DNA of 35,373 nt from Alistipes sp. (GCA_017630455.1 JAGBVG010000057.1:1-35373); one strand, 5' to 3'. Counted from the stretch's first letter, positions 22,270-30,584 are shown. The notes: generated from the letters alone by a model not told the origin. Program-made: numbers and translations.

Positions 22270-22863
22270 ATGAAAAGTCTTAGCATCATACTCATTGTGG
22301 TATTAACCATAATCGCGGATGTTGGAGAGGTGGCAGCGCAACGTTACTTCCCCGTGCGTGGTGCGCGTAGCATTGAGTGGGGTGTCGATAGGAATGGCGA
22401 TTCGGTGCTCTATGTCAGGCTTCAGGAGGTGAGGATCTATCGCCGCAAACGCGACTTTAAGGAGTATCAGCGTATGGTGCGTGCTGTGAAGAAGGTCTAT
22501 CCGTTGGCTATCGAGGCGTCGAAGCGTATGGAGAATCTCGATGCGGAGCTTGCGAAGTTCGATACGCGCAAGGATAGGAAGGCTTACACCGAGGAGATTG
22601 AGAAGGCGTTGAAGGCGGAGATCTCGCCAGTGCTCTGGAAGATGACGCGCTACGAGGGAATGATTCTTCTGAAGCTTATCGACCGTGAGACTAACCATAC
22701 GGTTTTCAATATTATAAAGGATTTTCGTTCGGGGTTTACGGCGGGATTCTACCAGATGCTTGCCAAGCTCTTTGGCAATAACCTAAAACTCGAGTATGAC
22801 CCTGATGGCGAGGATGCGATTCTCGAGAAGATTGTAAAATACTACAACGCGGGATTGTTGTAG
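22270..22863 (+). CDS. DUF4294 exported protein
   Basis: A 197-residue protein of the Bacteroidota-specific DUF4294 family, function unknown. The frame is open to 22222, but the ATG at 22270 gives a normal signal peptide (MKSLSIILIVVLTIIADVGEVAAQ) and lies 4 nt after a -7 box. The family core runs from about residue 65: YPLAIEASKRMENLDAEL, a charged helical stretch around DTRKDRKAY, then the strongly conserved ILLKLIDRETNHTVFNIIKDFRSGFTAGFYQ and LFGNNLKLEYDPDGED. It is followed 56 nt downstream by dnaG, which has its own -7 box. Confidence 0.88.
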   Translation: MKSLSIILIVVLTIIADVGEVAAQRYFPVRGARSIEWGVDRNGDSVLYVRLQEVRIYRRKRDFKEYQRMVRAVKKVYPLAIEASKRMENLDAELAKFDTRKDRKAYTEEIEKALKAEISPVLWKMTRYEGMILLKLIDRETNHTVFNIIKDFRSGFTAGFYQMLAKLFGNNLKLEYDPDGEDAILEKIVKYYNAGLL

Positions 22864-22907
22864 GTAGAGATAGCTGGGTAAATCTTTTTCTTTTCACACT
22901 TTTTTTA

Positions 22908-22915
22908 TATCTTTG
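22908..22915 (+). promoter_or_regulatory. -7 box of dnaG
   Basis: TATCTTTG ends 4 nt before the ATG at 22920, predicting a transcript that starts at or next to the start codon. A T-rich tract lies where the -33 element would be. Confidence 0.6.
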
Positions 22916-22919
22916 CGCG

Positions 22920-24911
22920 ATGATTGATCGCGAAACCATAGACCGAATATATGCTGCTGCCAATATCGTAGATATTGTCGGCGACTATGTCACGCTTCGT
23001 CGCAAGGGTACAAACTACGAGGCTTGCTGCCCTTTTCATCAGGAGAAAACACCTTCGTTCAAGGTGTCGCCTCAGCGCGGTATATACAAATGCTTCGGCT
23101 GCGGAAAGACTGGAAATGCCATAAACTTCGTGATGGAGAGCGAGAGTGCTACCTATCCCGAGGCGTTGCGCATCATTGCCAAACGTTATGGCATCGAGGT
23201 GCGTGAGGAGAAGATGACCGACGAGGATATAGCGCGCAACAACACTCGTGAGAGTATGTTTGCCCTCAATGCCTGGGCGGCGGAGTACTTCCAGAGGTAT
23301 ATGATGTACGAGGAAGAGGGACGTAGTGTAGGTCTCTCCTATTTCTCGTCGCTGCGTGGCTTCACCGATGCCACCATCAGCCGCTTCGGTCTCGGTTTCT
23401 GCCCATCGAATGGTGCGCGATTCTCCGAGGAGGCACGTGCCGCGGGATATAAGAGTGAGTTTCTGCTCTCTACGGGTTTGAGCATAGAGCGCGAGAGCGA
23501 TGGCTCGCTCAGGGATAGGTTCTACGACAGAGTGATATTCCCGATACACAACATCTCGGGACGTGTCGTGGGCTTTGGTGGCCGTACGCAGCGCACCGAT
23601 AAGAAGGTTGCGAAGTATCAGAACTCTCCCGAAAGCGACATCTACAACAAGCGTCGCGAGGTGTATGGTCTTTTCTTTGCCAAGAAGGCTATAGGTCAGG
23701 AGGATAACGCCATTTTGGTGGAGGGATATGCCGATGTTATCTCTATGCACCAGGCGGGTGTGGAGAATGTGGTGGCGTCGTCGGGAACCTCTCTTACGGA
23801 GGATCAGATACGTCTTATCAGCCGCTTTACAAACAACATCACGCTTATGTTCGACGGCGATAGCGCAGGTGTCAAGGCTGCGTTGCGCGGTGTCGATCTC
23901 ATCCTTAAAGAGGGTATGAACGTGCGCATTGTGCTTCTCCCCGAGGAGCACGACCCAGATACCTTTGCGCGCGCCAATAGTTCGGAGCAGCTGCGCGAGT
24001 ATATCACGAAAAATGCTCAAGACTTCCTGGCGTTCAAGGCACGTTTGTTGCTTGGCGAGGCTACGAATGACCCTCTGAAACGTACCGAAGCCATTAACGA
24101 TATGGTCCACTCCATCTCGCTCATATCAGATCAGATAAAGCGCTCGGAGTATGTGCGTTACTGTGCGGAGATTATGAATACCGACCAGCAGACATTGGCT
24201 GTTGCCGTGGCGCGTAAGGTGGATGGTGTAGGTGGCGACTCCGAGGCTCAGGATTTCCTGCGTCGTCAGCAGTTTAGGGAGCGTCAGCAGGCAACACCAT
24301 CGTCGTTATATGTCGCGCCTCCGGTAAATGAGCAGGGTGTGCCCACTAAGGTCGAGCTCTCGGGAGGTACGACGATCGAGACTTTGGAGCGCGAGTTAGC
24401 GAAATACCTCATTAAGTACGGACATAGGAATTACCACGTGCTTGATGGTCGCGACTTTGTGGAGTATAACGTGGCACAGTTTATTTTCGATGAGCTCGAT
24501 GCTGATGAACTTCAGTTTAGTGTCGAGGTTTATCGCACCATTTTGGAGTGCTATCGCAAGGAGTGGGAGAGTCTTGGTGTAGGTGCTGAGGTGCCTATGC
24601 ACATCTTTATCAACCATCACAACCCCGATGTCAGCCGTGTGAGTATCGAGTTGCTCACCTCTGATGACAACTATGTCATAAGCAAGATATGGGAGAAGAA
24701 GGATGTGCATATCGAGAGTGACGAGGAGCAGCTTGCCGAGGGTGTGCCAAAGGCTATGGTGCTCTTTAAGTGGCGAACCTTGGACAGACGTATTGCAGAG
24801 CTAAATGCGCGTCTGGCTACGGACGAGGATCTTGAGGGAGTGTTGGCGCTGCTTACGAAGTATCAGGCGGCACGTGTAGCTATTGCCAAGACTGCAGGGC
24901 GACTTATTTAA
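22920..24911 (+). CDS. dnaG: DNA primase
   Basis: A 663-residue DnaG that lays down RNA primers for lagging-strand synthesis, recruited by the replicative helicase DnaB. The CHC2 zinc finger is intact (Cys37, His40, Cys58, Cys61, in CCPFHQEKTPSF and KCFGCGKTG). The RNA polymerase domain follows with RDRFYDRVIFPIHNISGRVVGFGGR, and the TOPRIM core has Glu268 in LVEGYADVISMHQAG and the DxD pair at 312-314 in LMFDGDSAG. The last 200 residues are the variable helicase-interaction region. The start is secure because MIDRETIDRIYAAANIVDIVGDYV is the usual DnaG N-terminus, which makes the near-zero leader implied by the -7 box noteworthy. Confidence 0.97.
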   Translation: MIDRETIDRIYAAANIVDIVGDYVTLRRKGTNYEACCPFHQEKTPSFKVSPQRGIYKCFGCGKTGNAINFVMESESATYPEALRIIAKRYGIEVREEKMTDEDIARNNTRESMFALNAWAAEYFQRYMMYEEEGRSVGLSYFSSLRGFTDATISRFGLGFCPSNGARFSEEARAAGYKSEFLLSTGLSIERESDGSLRDRFYDRVIFPIHNISGRVVGFGGRTQRTDKKVAKYQNSPESDIYNKRREVYGLFFAKKAIGQEDNAILVEGYADVISMHQAGVENVVASSGTSLTEDQIRLISRFTNNITLMFDGDSAGVKAALRGVDLILKEGMNVRIVLLPEEHDPDTFARANSSEQLREYITKNAQDFLAFKARLLLGEATNDPLKRTEAINDMVHSISLISDQIKRSEYVRYCAEIMNTDQQTLAVAVARKVDGVGGDSEAQDFLRRQQFRERQQATPSSLYVAPPVNEQGVPTKVELSGGTTIETLERELAKYLIKYGHRNYHVLDGRDFVEYNVAQFIFDELDADELQFSVEVYRTILECYRKEWESLGVGAEVPMHIFINHHNPDVSRVSIELLTSDDNYVISKIWEKKDVHIESDEEQLAEGVPKAMVLFKWRTLDRRIAELNARLATDEDLEGVLALLTKYQAARVAIAKTAGRLI

Positions 24912-25036
24912 AAAAGGGTGTCCTCGGTTGCTAACGTATCACTACGCTTCGCGGTGTGCAAACAGAAAATAAACTTAAAAGATGTGTAAAACATATCAAA
25001 GATAAAAGAATTAGTTACCTTTATCCGAGAACACCC
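24910..25036 (-). ncRNA. Structured intergenic element between dnaG and smpB (strand uncertain)
   Basis: A 12-bp stem joins 24916-24927 (GGGTGTCCTCGG) to 25025-25036 (CCGAGAACACCC). The one odd position is a G-U pair only in minus-strand RNA, and on that strand six T follow the stem (24910-24915), as in a terminator. Inside are a hairpin at 24940-24958 (CAC..CGC TTC GCG..GTG), flanked by GTTGC/GCAAAC, and a 7-bp hairpin at 24981-24997; the latter pairs fully only in plus-strand RNA. A minus-strand TATCTTTG is at 24997-25004 within the element. It may be a small RNA, an RNA switch, or a tiny non-autonomous mobile element with terminal inverted repeats; I see no target-site duplication. Confidence 0.4.
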
Positions 25037-25105
25037 ACATCATCAAGTGGCAAAAGATGTGCCGAAAATGTAGTTTTTTGAGAGAAAGGTAGTAGGAAAA
25101 TAGTT

Positions 25106-25567
25106 ATGGCAGATTTTAAGAATGTAAATATACGTAACAAGCGCGCTACGTTCGACTACGAGATTATCGAGGAGTATATCGCGGGTATCGTGCTTGTGGG
25201 AACGGAGATAAAGTCGTTGCGCTTGGGCAAGGCGTCGCTTGTTGACTCTTATTGCTACTTCGAGCGTAACGAGTTGTGGATTCGCAATGTGAACATAGCG
25301 GAGTATACGTGGGGCACGTGCAACAACCATATCCCCAAGCGCGACCGTAAGTTGCTGCTCAACCGCAAGGAGTTGAATAAGTTGCAGCGTGCGTTGCAGG
25401 ATAGGGGACTTACGGTTGTGGGTTTGCGCCTCTTTATCACTGAGCGAGGCTTGGCAAAGGTGGCTATAGGTCTTGCGCGCGGTCGTAAGGCTTACGATAA
25501 GCGCGAGTATATCAAGGAGAATGATGCTAAGCGCGAGATGGACAAGGCAATGAAGAGTTTTAAATAG
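25106..25567 (+). CDS. smpB: SsrA-binding protein (trans-translation)
   Basis: A 153-residue SmpB, which binds tmRNA and brings it to ribosomes stalled on broken mRNAs. The OB-fold core is clear: [40 protein letters not shown], then [26 protein letters not shown], and the family's [34 protein letters not shown]. The basic C-terminal tail (about 128-153), which enters the mRNA channel, is present. No tmRNA gene is in the window. It starts 194 nt after dnaG, beyond the structured element, and tsaB follows after 6 nt. Confidence 0.97.
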   Translation: MADFKNVNIRNKRATFDYEIIEEYIAGIVLVGTEIKSLRLGKASLVDSYCYFERNELWIRNVNIAEYTWGTCNNHIPKRDRKLLLNRKELNKLQRALQDRGLTVVGLRLFITERGLAKVAIGLARGRKAYDKREYIKENDAKREMDKAMKSFK

Positions 25568-25573
25568 AAGATT

Positions 25574-26284
25574 ATGGCACTTATATTATCTATAGAGACA
25601 GGTACGGATATTTGCTCGGTGGCATTGGCTAACGATGGCGAACTTATGGCACTCAGGGAGAGCGACGAGGGTCGTGACCACGCCAAGAAGGTTGCGGTGT
25701 TTGTCGATGAGTTGCTCAAGGAGACAGGTGTGCAACCTGACGACCTCGATGCTATTGCTGTGGGTAAAGGTCCTGGCTCATACACAGGTTTGCGCATCGG
25801 TGTGTCGTTTGCCAAGGGTATGTGTTATGCACTGAATATTCCTCTTATCGCCATCGGCTCGCTGGATGCTCTCACGGAGGTGGCGCGTGAGGATTATGAC
25901 GCAGGTATTCTCGATATTGAGGATGAGGAGTGGGCCAAGGCGCGTCTCTGTCCTATGGTCGATGCACGCCGTATGGAGGTCTATGCCCAGGTCTTTGATA
26001 ATCGCGGCGTGGCACTCTCGGATGTAGCTGCTGAGGTTGTCGAGGAGGGTAGTTTCAAGAGGTGGCGCGAGGATGGGCGCTTGGTAATTTTTGGTAGTGG
26101 CGCAGCAAAGTGCTCGGAGGTGCTCGGCGATGCACTTCTTGTTACTGTAGCACCATCGGCACGTGGCATTGTGCGTCTTGCTGAGGAGGCGTTTAACAAT
26201 GGTAAGTTCGAGGATTTGGCATACTTTGAGCCATTTTATCTTAAGGATTTCATCGTTATCCCTTCTAAGAAAAAATTGTTATAA
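25574..26284 (+). CDS. tsaB: tRNA threonylcarbamoyladenosine biosynthesis protein TsaB
   Basis: A 236-residue TsaB (YeaZ), the inactive ASKHA-fold partner of TsaD in making t6A at position 37 of ANN-decoding tRNAs. The first strand and phosphate loop are LILSIETGTDICSVALANDGE, then DLDAIAVGKGPGSYTGLRIGVSFAKGMCYAL, the best conserved block of the family. The C-terminal part is shorter and divergent, as in other TsaB proteins. It is 6 nt behind smpB and ends just before the bidirectional terminator shared with recN. Confidence 0.94.
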   Translation: MALILSIETGTDICSVALANDGELMALRESDEGRDHAKKVAVFVDELLKETGVQPDDLDAIAVGKGPGSYTGLRIGVSFAKGMCYALNIPLIAIGSLDALTEVAREDYDAGILDIEDEEWAKARLCPMVDARRMEVYAQVFDNRGVALSDVAAEVVEEGSFKRWREDGRLVIFGSGAAKCSEVLGDALLVTVAPSARGIVRLAEEAFNNGKFEDLAYFEPFYLKDFIVIPSKKKLL

Positions 26285-26329
26285 GGTTTTGCCTATACAA
26301 GCGACAACTTTGAACATTTGCGGGATATG

Positions 26330-26363
26330 AAAAATCCTCTTGGTTTAGGCCAAGAGGATTTTT
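26330..26363. terminator. Bidirectional terminator between tsaB and recN
   Basis: A perfect 14-bp stem (26330-26343 with 26350-26363, arm AAAAATCCTCTTGG) with a 6-nt loop; T5 lies at the 3' edge on both strands. The stop codon of recN (26345-26347) is in the loop, so the stem doubles as the last codons of recN. Confidence 0.92.
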
Positions 26364-27985
26364 GCTTGCTTGCGGGCAGCATCAGTAATGGAGCTGCCCG
26401 ATATCATTGTTGCGATTTCGTCCACGCGCTCCGCTTGTGTCAGGCGGCGGATATTTGAGCGACCATCAGCCTTATATACCACAAAGTGCGCGCCACGCTT
26501 TGCTGCCACCTGCGGTAGGTGGGTGATGTCGATAATCTGCATCGACTGCGAGAGATTGGCGATGATATCACCCATAGCGTCGGCAATACGTCCCGAAACT
26601 CCGGTGTCTATCTCGTCGAAGATCACCGTCGGAAGCATCTTCTTCTCGGCGAGTATGGCCTTTATAACCAGCATTATACGCGACATCTCACCACCCGATG
26701 CTATGCGCTCCACGGCTCCAGGCTTGGCAGTTCTGTTCGACGAGAATAGGAACGTAACGCTATCAGTGCCCGTTGCTGTAAACTGCTCCGTAGGCTCTAT
26801 GCGCACCACAAACTGCGCATCCTCCATACCGAGGAGCTGCAGCATTCGGACCATACGCTGCTCAAATGCCGATGACACCTCGCAGCGTCTGTCGTGAAGT
26901 TGTTGTGCCACGCCACGACACTCTGTCTCCGCCTCGGCAATACGTGTCTCCAGAGCCTTCAGCTCCGTATCGCTGTTGTCAATGGTTGCCAGGCGCGCCT
27001 CAAACTCGGCATACTTCGCAAGGAGATCGTCATACGACTCCGCGCGATGCTTCATCTCTAGTGAGTAGATGGTGTTGAGTCTGTCGCTGAGTTGCTGCAG
27101 ACGCTCAGGCTCGGCATCTATACGCTCCACCTCGTCGGCGGCGTATGCGCTTATATCTTTCAACTCCGCAACTACCGATCTTAGACGCTCGGCAAGGGCT
27201 GCCCCCGCGGCGTATTTATCGCCTAAACTCTCCAAGTCACGACCTGAGCGCGACAGGAGAAGTATTGCTCCCATCTCCTCATCATCCAGTGAGTTACGTA
27301 GTGCGGTGAGGGTTTCGTTTATGCGGTCGGCACTCTCGAGTGTTGCAAGCAGCTGCTCCACCTCGGTCTTCTCGCCGCTCTTCAACTTCGCAGCGCGAAA
27401 CTCCTCTACGGTATAGCGTAGCCACTCTTCGTCCTTGCGTGCCGCCTCCATCTCGCTGAGCATCTTGCGGTGCTTGGAGCGTAGTGCGTTGACCTTTGTA
27501 AGTAGGGTAGTGTATGTTGCAAGAGTATCGCCATTTTCGGCAATGGTGTCGAGTGTCGAGATGCGGAAATCCTCGTTCGCGAGAATAAGGTTCTGATGTT
27601 GCGAGTGGATATCCACGAGATGCGCACCCAACTCCTTGAGGAGTGTTAGCTGCACAGGCATATCATCAACAAAGGAGCGGCTCTTACCCGCAGGGGTGAT
27701 GACGCGGCGGATGGTGATCTCATCCGAATAGTCGAGGTCGTTATCCTCGAAGAATGCCTCGAGGTTATGACCTTTGATGTCGAACGTAGCCTCTACGACA
27801 CAGTTGCGCTCGAGGTCCTTGGTTGCCTGACCCTCGTTCTTAGCACCGAGCAGCAAGCCCAACGCGCCGAGAAGAATAGACTTTCCCGCACCTGTCTCAC
27901 CAGTGATGATGTTCAGGTGCTCGTCCCACTCCACGCTGAGACTCTCAATGAGTGCATAGTTTCCTATCGTAAGACTCTTTAACAT
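26345..27985 (-). CDS. recN: DNA repair protein RecN (SMC-like ATPase)
   Basis: A 546-residue RecN, which helps hold and process DNA ends in double-strand break repair. The Walker A motif is ITGETGAGKSILLGALGLLLG (about 27-47). The central section (about 150-380) is charged coiled coil, split by a short hinge region. The ABC signature is RIASGGEMSRIMLVIKAIL, followed by Walker B in PTVIFDEIDTGVSGRIADAMG. The length is typical of the family. It is the last gene of the bamD-rpoZ-coaBC-recN cluster, 6 nt after coaBC. Confidence 0.97.
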   Translation of the reverse strand: MLKSLTIGNYALIESLSVEWDEHLNIITGETGAGKSILLGALGLLLGAKNEGQATKDLERNCVVEATFDIKGHNLEAFFEDNDLDYSDEITIRRVITPAGKSRSFVDDMPVQLTLLKELGAHLVDIHSQHQNLILANEDFRISTLDTIAENGDTLATYTTLLTKVNALRSKHRKMLSEMEAARKDEEWLRYTVEEFRAAKLKSGEKTEVEQLLATLESADRINETLTALRNSLDDEEMGAILLLSRSGRDLESLGDKYAAGAALAERLRSVVAELKDISAYAADEVERIDAEPERLQQLSDRLNTIYSLEMKHRAESYDDLLAKYAEFEARLATIDNSDTELKALETRIAEAETECRGVAQQLHDRRCEVSSAFEQRMVRMLQLLGMEDAQFVVRIEPTEQFTATGTDSVTFLFSSNRTAKPGAVERIASGGEMSRIMLVIKAILAEKKMLPTVIFDEIDTGVSGRIADAMGDIIANLSQSMQIIDITHLPQVAAKRGAHFVVYKADGRSNIRRLTQAERVDEIATMISGSSITDAARKQAKILLA

Positions 27986-27991
27986 AGCGAT

Positions 27992-29179
27992 TTACAGTTT
28001 CTCAATCTTGTCAACAATCACACGTGCCACATCCACCTTCGACATCAGCGGATGCTCCTCACGACCGTTGCGGTCTATGAGCGTGACCTTATTGGTGTCG
28101 CCGCGGAAGCCAGCACCAGCATCGCGCAGAGAGTTCAACACCACGAAATCGAAGTTCTTGCGCTCCAATTTACCCTCGGCATTAGCCTCCTCGTTGTCGG
28201 TCTCGAGAGCAAAGCCAACGAGGATGCGACCACCCTTCGTTGCTCCCAACTCCTTGGCGATATCCTTGGTGCGCTTCAACTCTATGCGCATATCGTCGTC
28301 GGACTTCTTCAGTTTCTTGTCGGCAACGACGACAGGGGTGTAGTCCGCTACGGCTGCGCACATAACACCTCCGTCAGCCTCCTGCCACGCCGCTGTAGCA
28401 GCGCGATACATATCCTCTGCCGATAGCACATCCACACGCTCCACCCCCTTAGGCACTGGGAGCGTAGTGCGGCCCGAGATAAGTGTAACCTTTGCGCCAC
28501 GCACCGCCAACTCCTCGGCAATGGCATAGCCCATTTTGCCCGTAGAGTGGTTAGTGATGTAGCGTACAGGGTCTATAGCCTCGATGGTAGCACCTGCAGT
28601 GACGATGTAGTGCTTACCTTCTAAAGTTTTTTTTTGTGGCTCGAGGATTCTCTTCACCTGCTCCACAATCTCCTCTGGCTCAGCCATACGACCCTTGCCC
28701 ACCAAGCCGCTTGCCAACTCTCCAGCCTCGGGCTCTATGATAGCTACGCCACGCTCTGCAAGTGTGCGGATGTTGCTCTGCGTCGTAACGTGGGCATACA
28801 TATCGAGATCCATAGCTGGTGCTACGGCAACCTTGGCACGTGCCGAAAGATATGTAGTAAGTAGCAGATTATCAGCTATGCCCGTAACCATCTTGGCAAG
28901 GGTATTAGCTGTTGCTGGGGCTATAAGCATAAGGTCGGCCCACTCGCCAAGCGACACGTGGGAGTTCCACTCGCCATTCTCAGGGTTGAAGAACTCCACG
29001 AGGATAGGGTGCTTGGAGAGGGTTGCCATAGTGAGAGGGGTGATGAACTGCTTAGCAAGAGGGGTCATAATAACCCTCACCTCGGCACCCTCCTTCACTA
29101 AAAGACGGCACAGCATAGCTGCCTTGTAAGCTGCTATGCTGCCTGTAATTCCGAGTATTATGTGCTTTCCGTTAAGCAT
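27992..29179 (-). CDS. coaBC: Bifunctional phosphopantothenoylcysteine decarboxylase / phosphopantothenate-cysteine ligase
   Basis: A 395-residue CoaBC (Dfp) catalysing two consecutive steps of coenzyme A synthesis. The flavin-binding CoaC half is at about 1-185 (LGITGSIAAYKAAMLCRLL, the catalytic His in NSHVSLGEWADLMLIAPATANT). The CoaB half is at about 190-395 (IVTAGATIEAIDPVRYITNHSTGKMGYAIAEE). Two CoaC positions differ from E. coli Dfp: the motif PAMN reads PAMD here, and the substrate-flap Cys before GxGRM is replaced (ELASGLVGKGRM). As I recall, other Bacteroidota share this, so it is probably a lineage feature and not a defect. It lies between rpoZ (29 nt) and recN (6 nt). Confidence 0.95.
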   Translation of the reverse strand: MLNGKHIILGITGSIAAYKAAMLCRLLVKEGAEVRVIMTPLAKQFITPLTMATLSKHPILVEFFNPENGEWNSHVSLGEWADLMLIAPATANTLAKMVTGIADNLLLTTYLSARAKVAVAPAMDLDMYAHVTTQSNIRTLAERGVAIIEPEAGELASGLVGKGRMAEPEEIVEQVKRILEPQKKTLEGKHYIVTAGATIEAIDPVRYITNHSTGKMGYAIAEELAVRGAKVTLISGRTTLPVPKGVERVDVLSAEDMYRAATAAWQEADGGVMCAAVADYTPVVVADKKLKKSDDDMRIELKRTKDIAKELGATKGGRILVGFALETDNEEANAEGKLERKNFDFVVLNSLRDAGAGFRGDTNKVTLIDRNGREEHPLMSKVDVARVIVDKIEKL

Positions 29180-29208
29180 ATTGTTACTCTATTATGTTTT
29201 CGAAGATA

Positions 29209-29529
29209 CTACTTCTCAGCACCGTGGCGGAAGTAAAGATCGCCATCGAGGAACTCCTCTGTTGCGATAAGCGCAGGCTTTGGCAGGCGCTCGTAGTAGC
29301 GAGAGATCTCAATCTGCTCGCGGTTCTCGAAAGTCTCCTCTACGGCGCTGTCGGTTGGAGCTGAGAAGTCTGCCAACTTACGGTTGAGCTCGGTCTTAAG
29401 CTCGGTAGCAATCTGATTTGCACGGCGTGCAATGATGTTGATGCTCTCGTAGATGTTACCTGTTGGGGTGTCGAGGTCTACCAACTTACGTGTAACGGTG
29501 TTGTTTGGAACGTTCTTCTTAATATCCAT
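29209..29529 (-). CDS. rpoZ: RNA polymerase omega subunit, Bacteroidota type
   Basis: A 106-residue omega subunit, the small assembly factor of RNA polymerase. The Rpb6-like core is in the first half: TGNIYESINIIARRANQIATELKTELNRKLADF, with the conserved helix that wraps the beta' C-terminus. The rest (ENREQIEISRYYERLPKPALIATEEFLDGDLYFR) is the extension seen in Bacteroidota. Its place between bamD and coaBC is the usual one in this phylum and supports the call. Confidence 0.88.
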   Translation of the reverse strand: MDIKKNVPNNTVTRKLVDLDTPTGNIYESINIIARRANQIATELKTELNRKLADFSAPTDSAVEETFENREQIEISRYYERLPKPALIATEEFLDGDLYFRHGAEK

Positions 29530-29580
29530 AACTATATCGTGTTAATTTCTTATTATTCATAACTTTTCGTTGCCGCACTG

Positions 29581-30414
29581 CTAATCCTCTATCTCGGATG
29601 TTGTGCGGTTCTTGTCTATGAAGTTTCGCGCATCCTTAGCCATTCGCTCCAACTCCTTCAGGCGTTTCGACTCGGGATACTCTGCGAGGAACGAGTAGTA
29701 GTTGTCGAGCATAGCAAGATATCGGTCGAGCTGCTTCGACTCCACGGAGTTTGACGCCAGACGGTATGCCGAAACAGTCATATAGTACATCATATCCTCG
29801 GTGTGGGGCGATGTAGGGTGCTGCTTTATAGCGTTCTTGAATGCCACGATAGCCGACTTGTAGCGACCTATCTTATAATAGGTATAGGCATTCATATAGC
29901 TCTTTTTCATCAGACGCTCCGAAAGCTCCTCGAGCATATCCTCAAACTCATCGGCATTATCGGAGTTGGGATAGCGCGACAGAAACTCGGTGATGGCGAT
30001 TATGGCCTGCGACGTCACAGTCTGGTCGCGCTCGGGTGGCGGCGACATAAAGTAGTGACACAGTGCATACATACCCTCAGCCTCCTCGATAAATGCGCTG
30101 CGGCCAAACTTGCGGCGGAACTCATCGAGCTGCGTAGCTGCCACATCCCACTCGTGGGCCTTGAACTTGCAACGTGCGTTGTAGTAGGATAGCGAGTCCT
30201 CGCGTGGCGAACCCATATAGATGTGTCGGCACGCCTCGAAGAGTGTTGATGCCTGATCCCACTTACCCTTTTCGTAGAGCATAAGTGCTTGGTCGTAAGC
30301 GTATTTGGGGTCTCCAGATTTGAGCGCGGTGTTTACTACGCTACACGAAACCACCATCATCGCAGTCACTACCAATGTGAGTATGTATCCAAAAATAGGC
30401 TTCATTATCATCAC
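29581..30414 (-). CDS. bamD: Outer membrane assembly lipoprotein BamD
   Basis: A 277-residue lipoprotein of the BAM complex, which inserts beta-barrel proteins into the outer membrane. The signal ends VVSC with lipidated Cys24. The remainder is alpha-helical tetratricopeptide-like repeats: KYAYDQALMLYEKGKWDQASTLFEACRHIY, SYYNARCKFKAHEWDVAATQLDEFRRKFG, and so on, typical of BamD/YfiO. The start could be 30414 or the third Met at 30405; the mature protein is the same. It leads the unit containing rpoZ, coaBC and recN, and an 18-bp dyad lies between its -7 box and start codon. Confidence 0.92.
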   Translation of the reverse strand: MMIMKPIFGYILTLVVTAMMVVSCSVVNTALKSGDPKYAYDQALMLYEKGKWDQASTLFEACRHIYMGSPREDSLSYYNARCKFKAHEWDVAATQLDEFRRKFGRSAFIEEAEGMYALCHYFMSPPPERDQTVTSQAIIAITEFLSRYPNSDNADEFEDMLEELSERLMKKSYMNAYTYYKIGRYKSAIVAFKNAIKQHPTSPHTEDMMYYMTVSAYRLASNSVESKQLDRYLAMLDNYYSFLAEYPESKRLKELERMAKDARNFIDKNRTTSEIED

Positions 30415-30423
30415 TGTTTCATT

Positions 30424-30441
30424 CGCTTATGTGCATAAGCG
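30424..30441. promoter_or_regulatory. Palindrome at the predicted bamD transcription start
   Basis: Half-site CGCTTATG, a 2-nt centre and the exact inverse CATAAGCG. It starts 2 nt after the -7 box and ends 9 nt before the first bamD start codon, so it is either an operator at +1 or a hairpin at the very 5' end of the mRNA. Confidence 0.5.
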
Positions 30442-30443
30442 CA

Positions 30444-30451
30444 CAAAGTTA
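30444..30451 (-). promoter_or_regulatory. -7 box of the bamD-rpoZ-coaBC-recN unit
   Basis: TAACTTTG on the minus strand, an exact TAnnTTTG match, 29 nt before the start codon. No clear -33 TTTG. Confidence 0.55.
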
Positions 30452-30529
30452 CACATAATTTTTCAATTAACGAACTATCTCGGTAAATTATTGTTTGATA
30501 AATTTCGCAATTCACGCACAATCACGCAT

Positions 30530-30558
30530 AAAAAAAGACACTCGCCGAAGCGAGTGCC
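30530..30558 (-). terminator. Terminator of the large surface lipoprotein gene
   Basis: On the minus strand a 9-bp GC-rich stem (GGCACTCGC arm, one G-U pair), tetraloop TTCG and seven T. Confidence 0.92.
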
Positions 30559-30584
30559 TTTTGAAAAGTATTCAATCAATTTAC

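Noticed and set aside
22905-24110. Open frame of 401 codons on the minus strand over dnaG
   Set aside because: It lies fully antisense to a clear DnaG with intact zinc finger and TOPRIM motifs, and its translation has no recognisable domain.
24910-25036. tmRNA or 4.5S RNA next to smpB
   Set aside because: Too short for tmRNA, with no tag-coding frame or tRNA-Ala-like ends, and it lacks the conserved 4.5S apical loop motifs.
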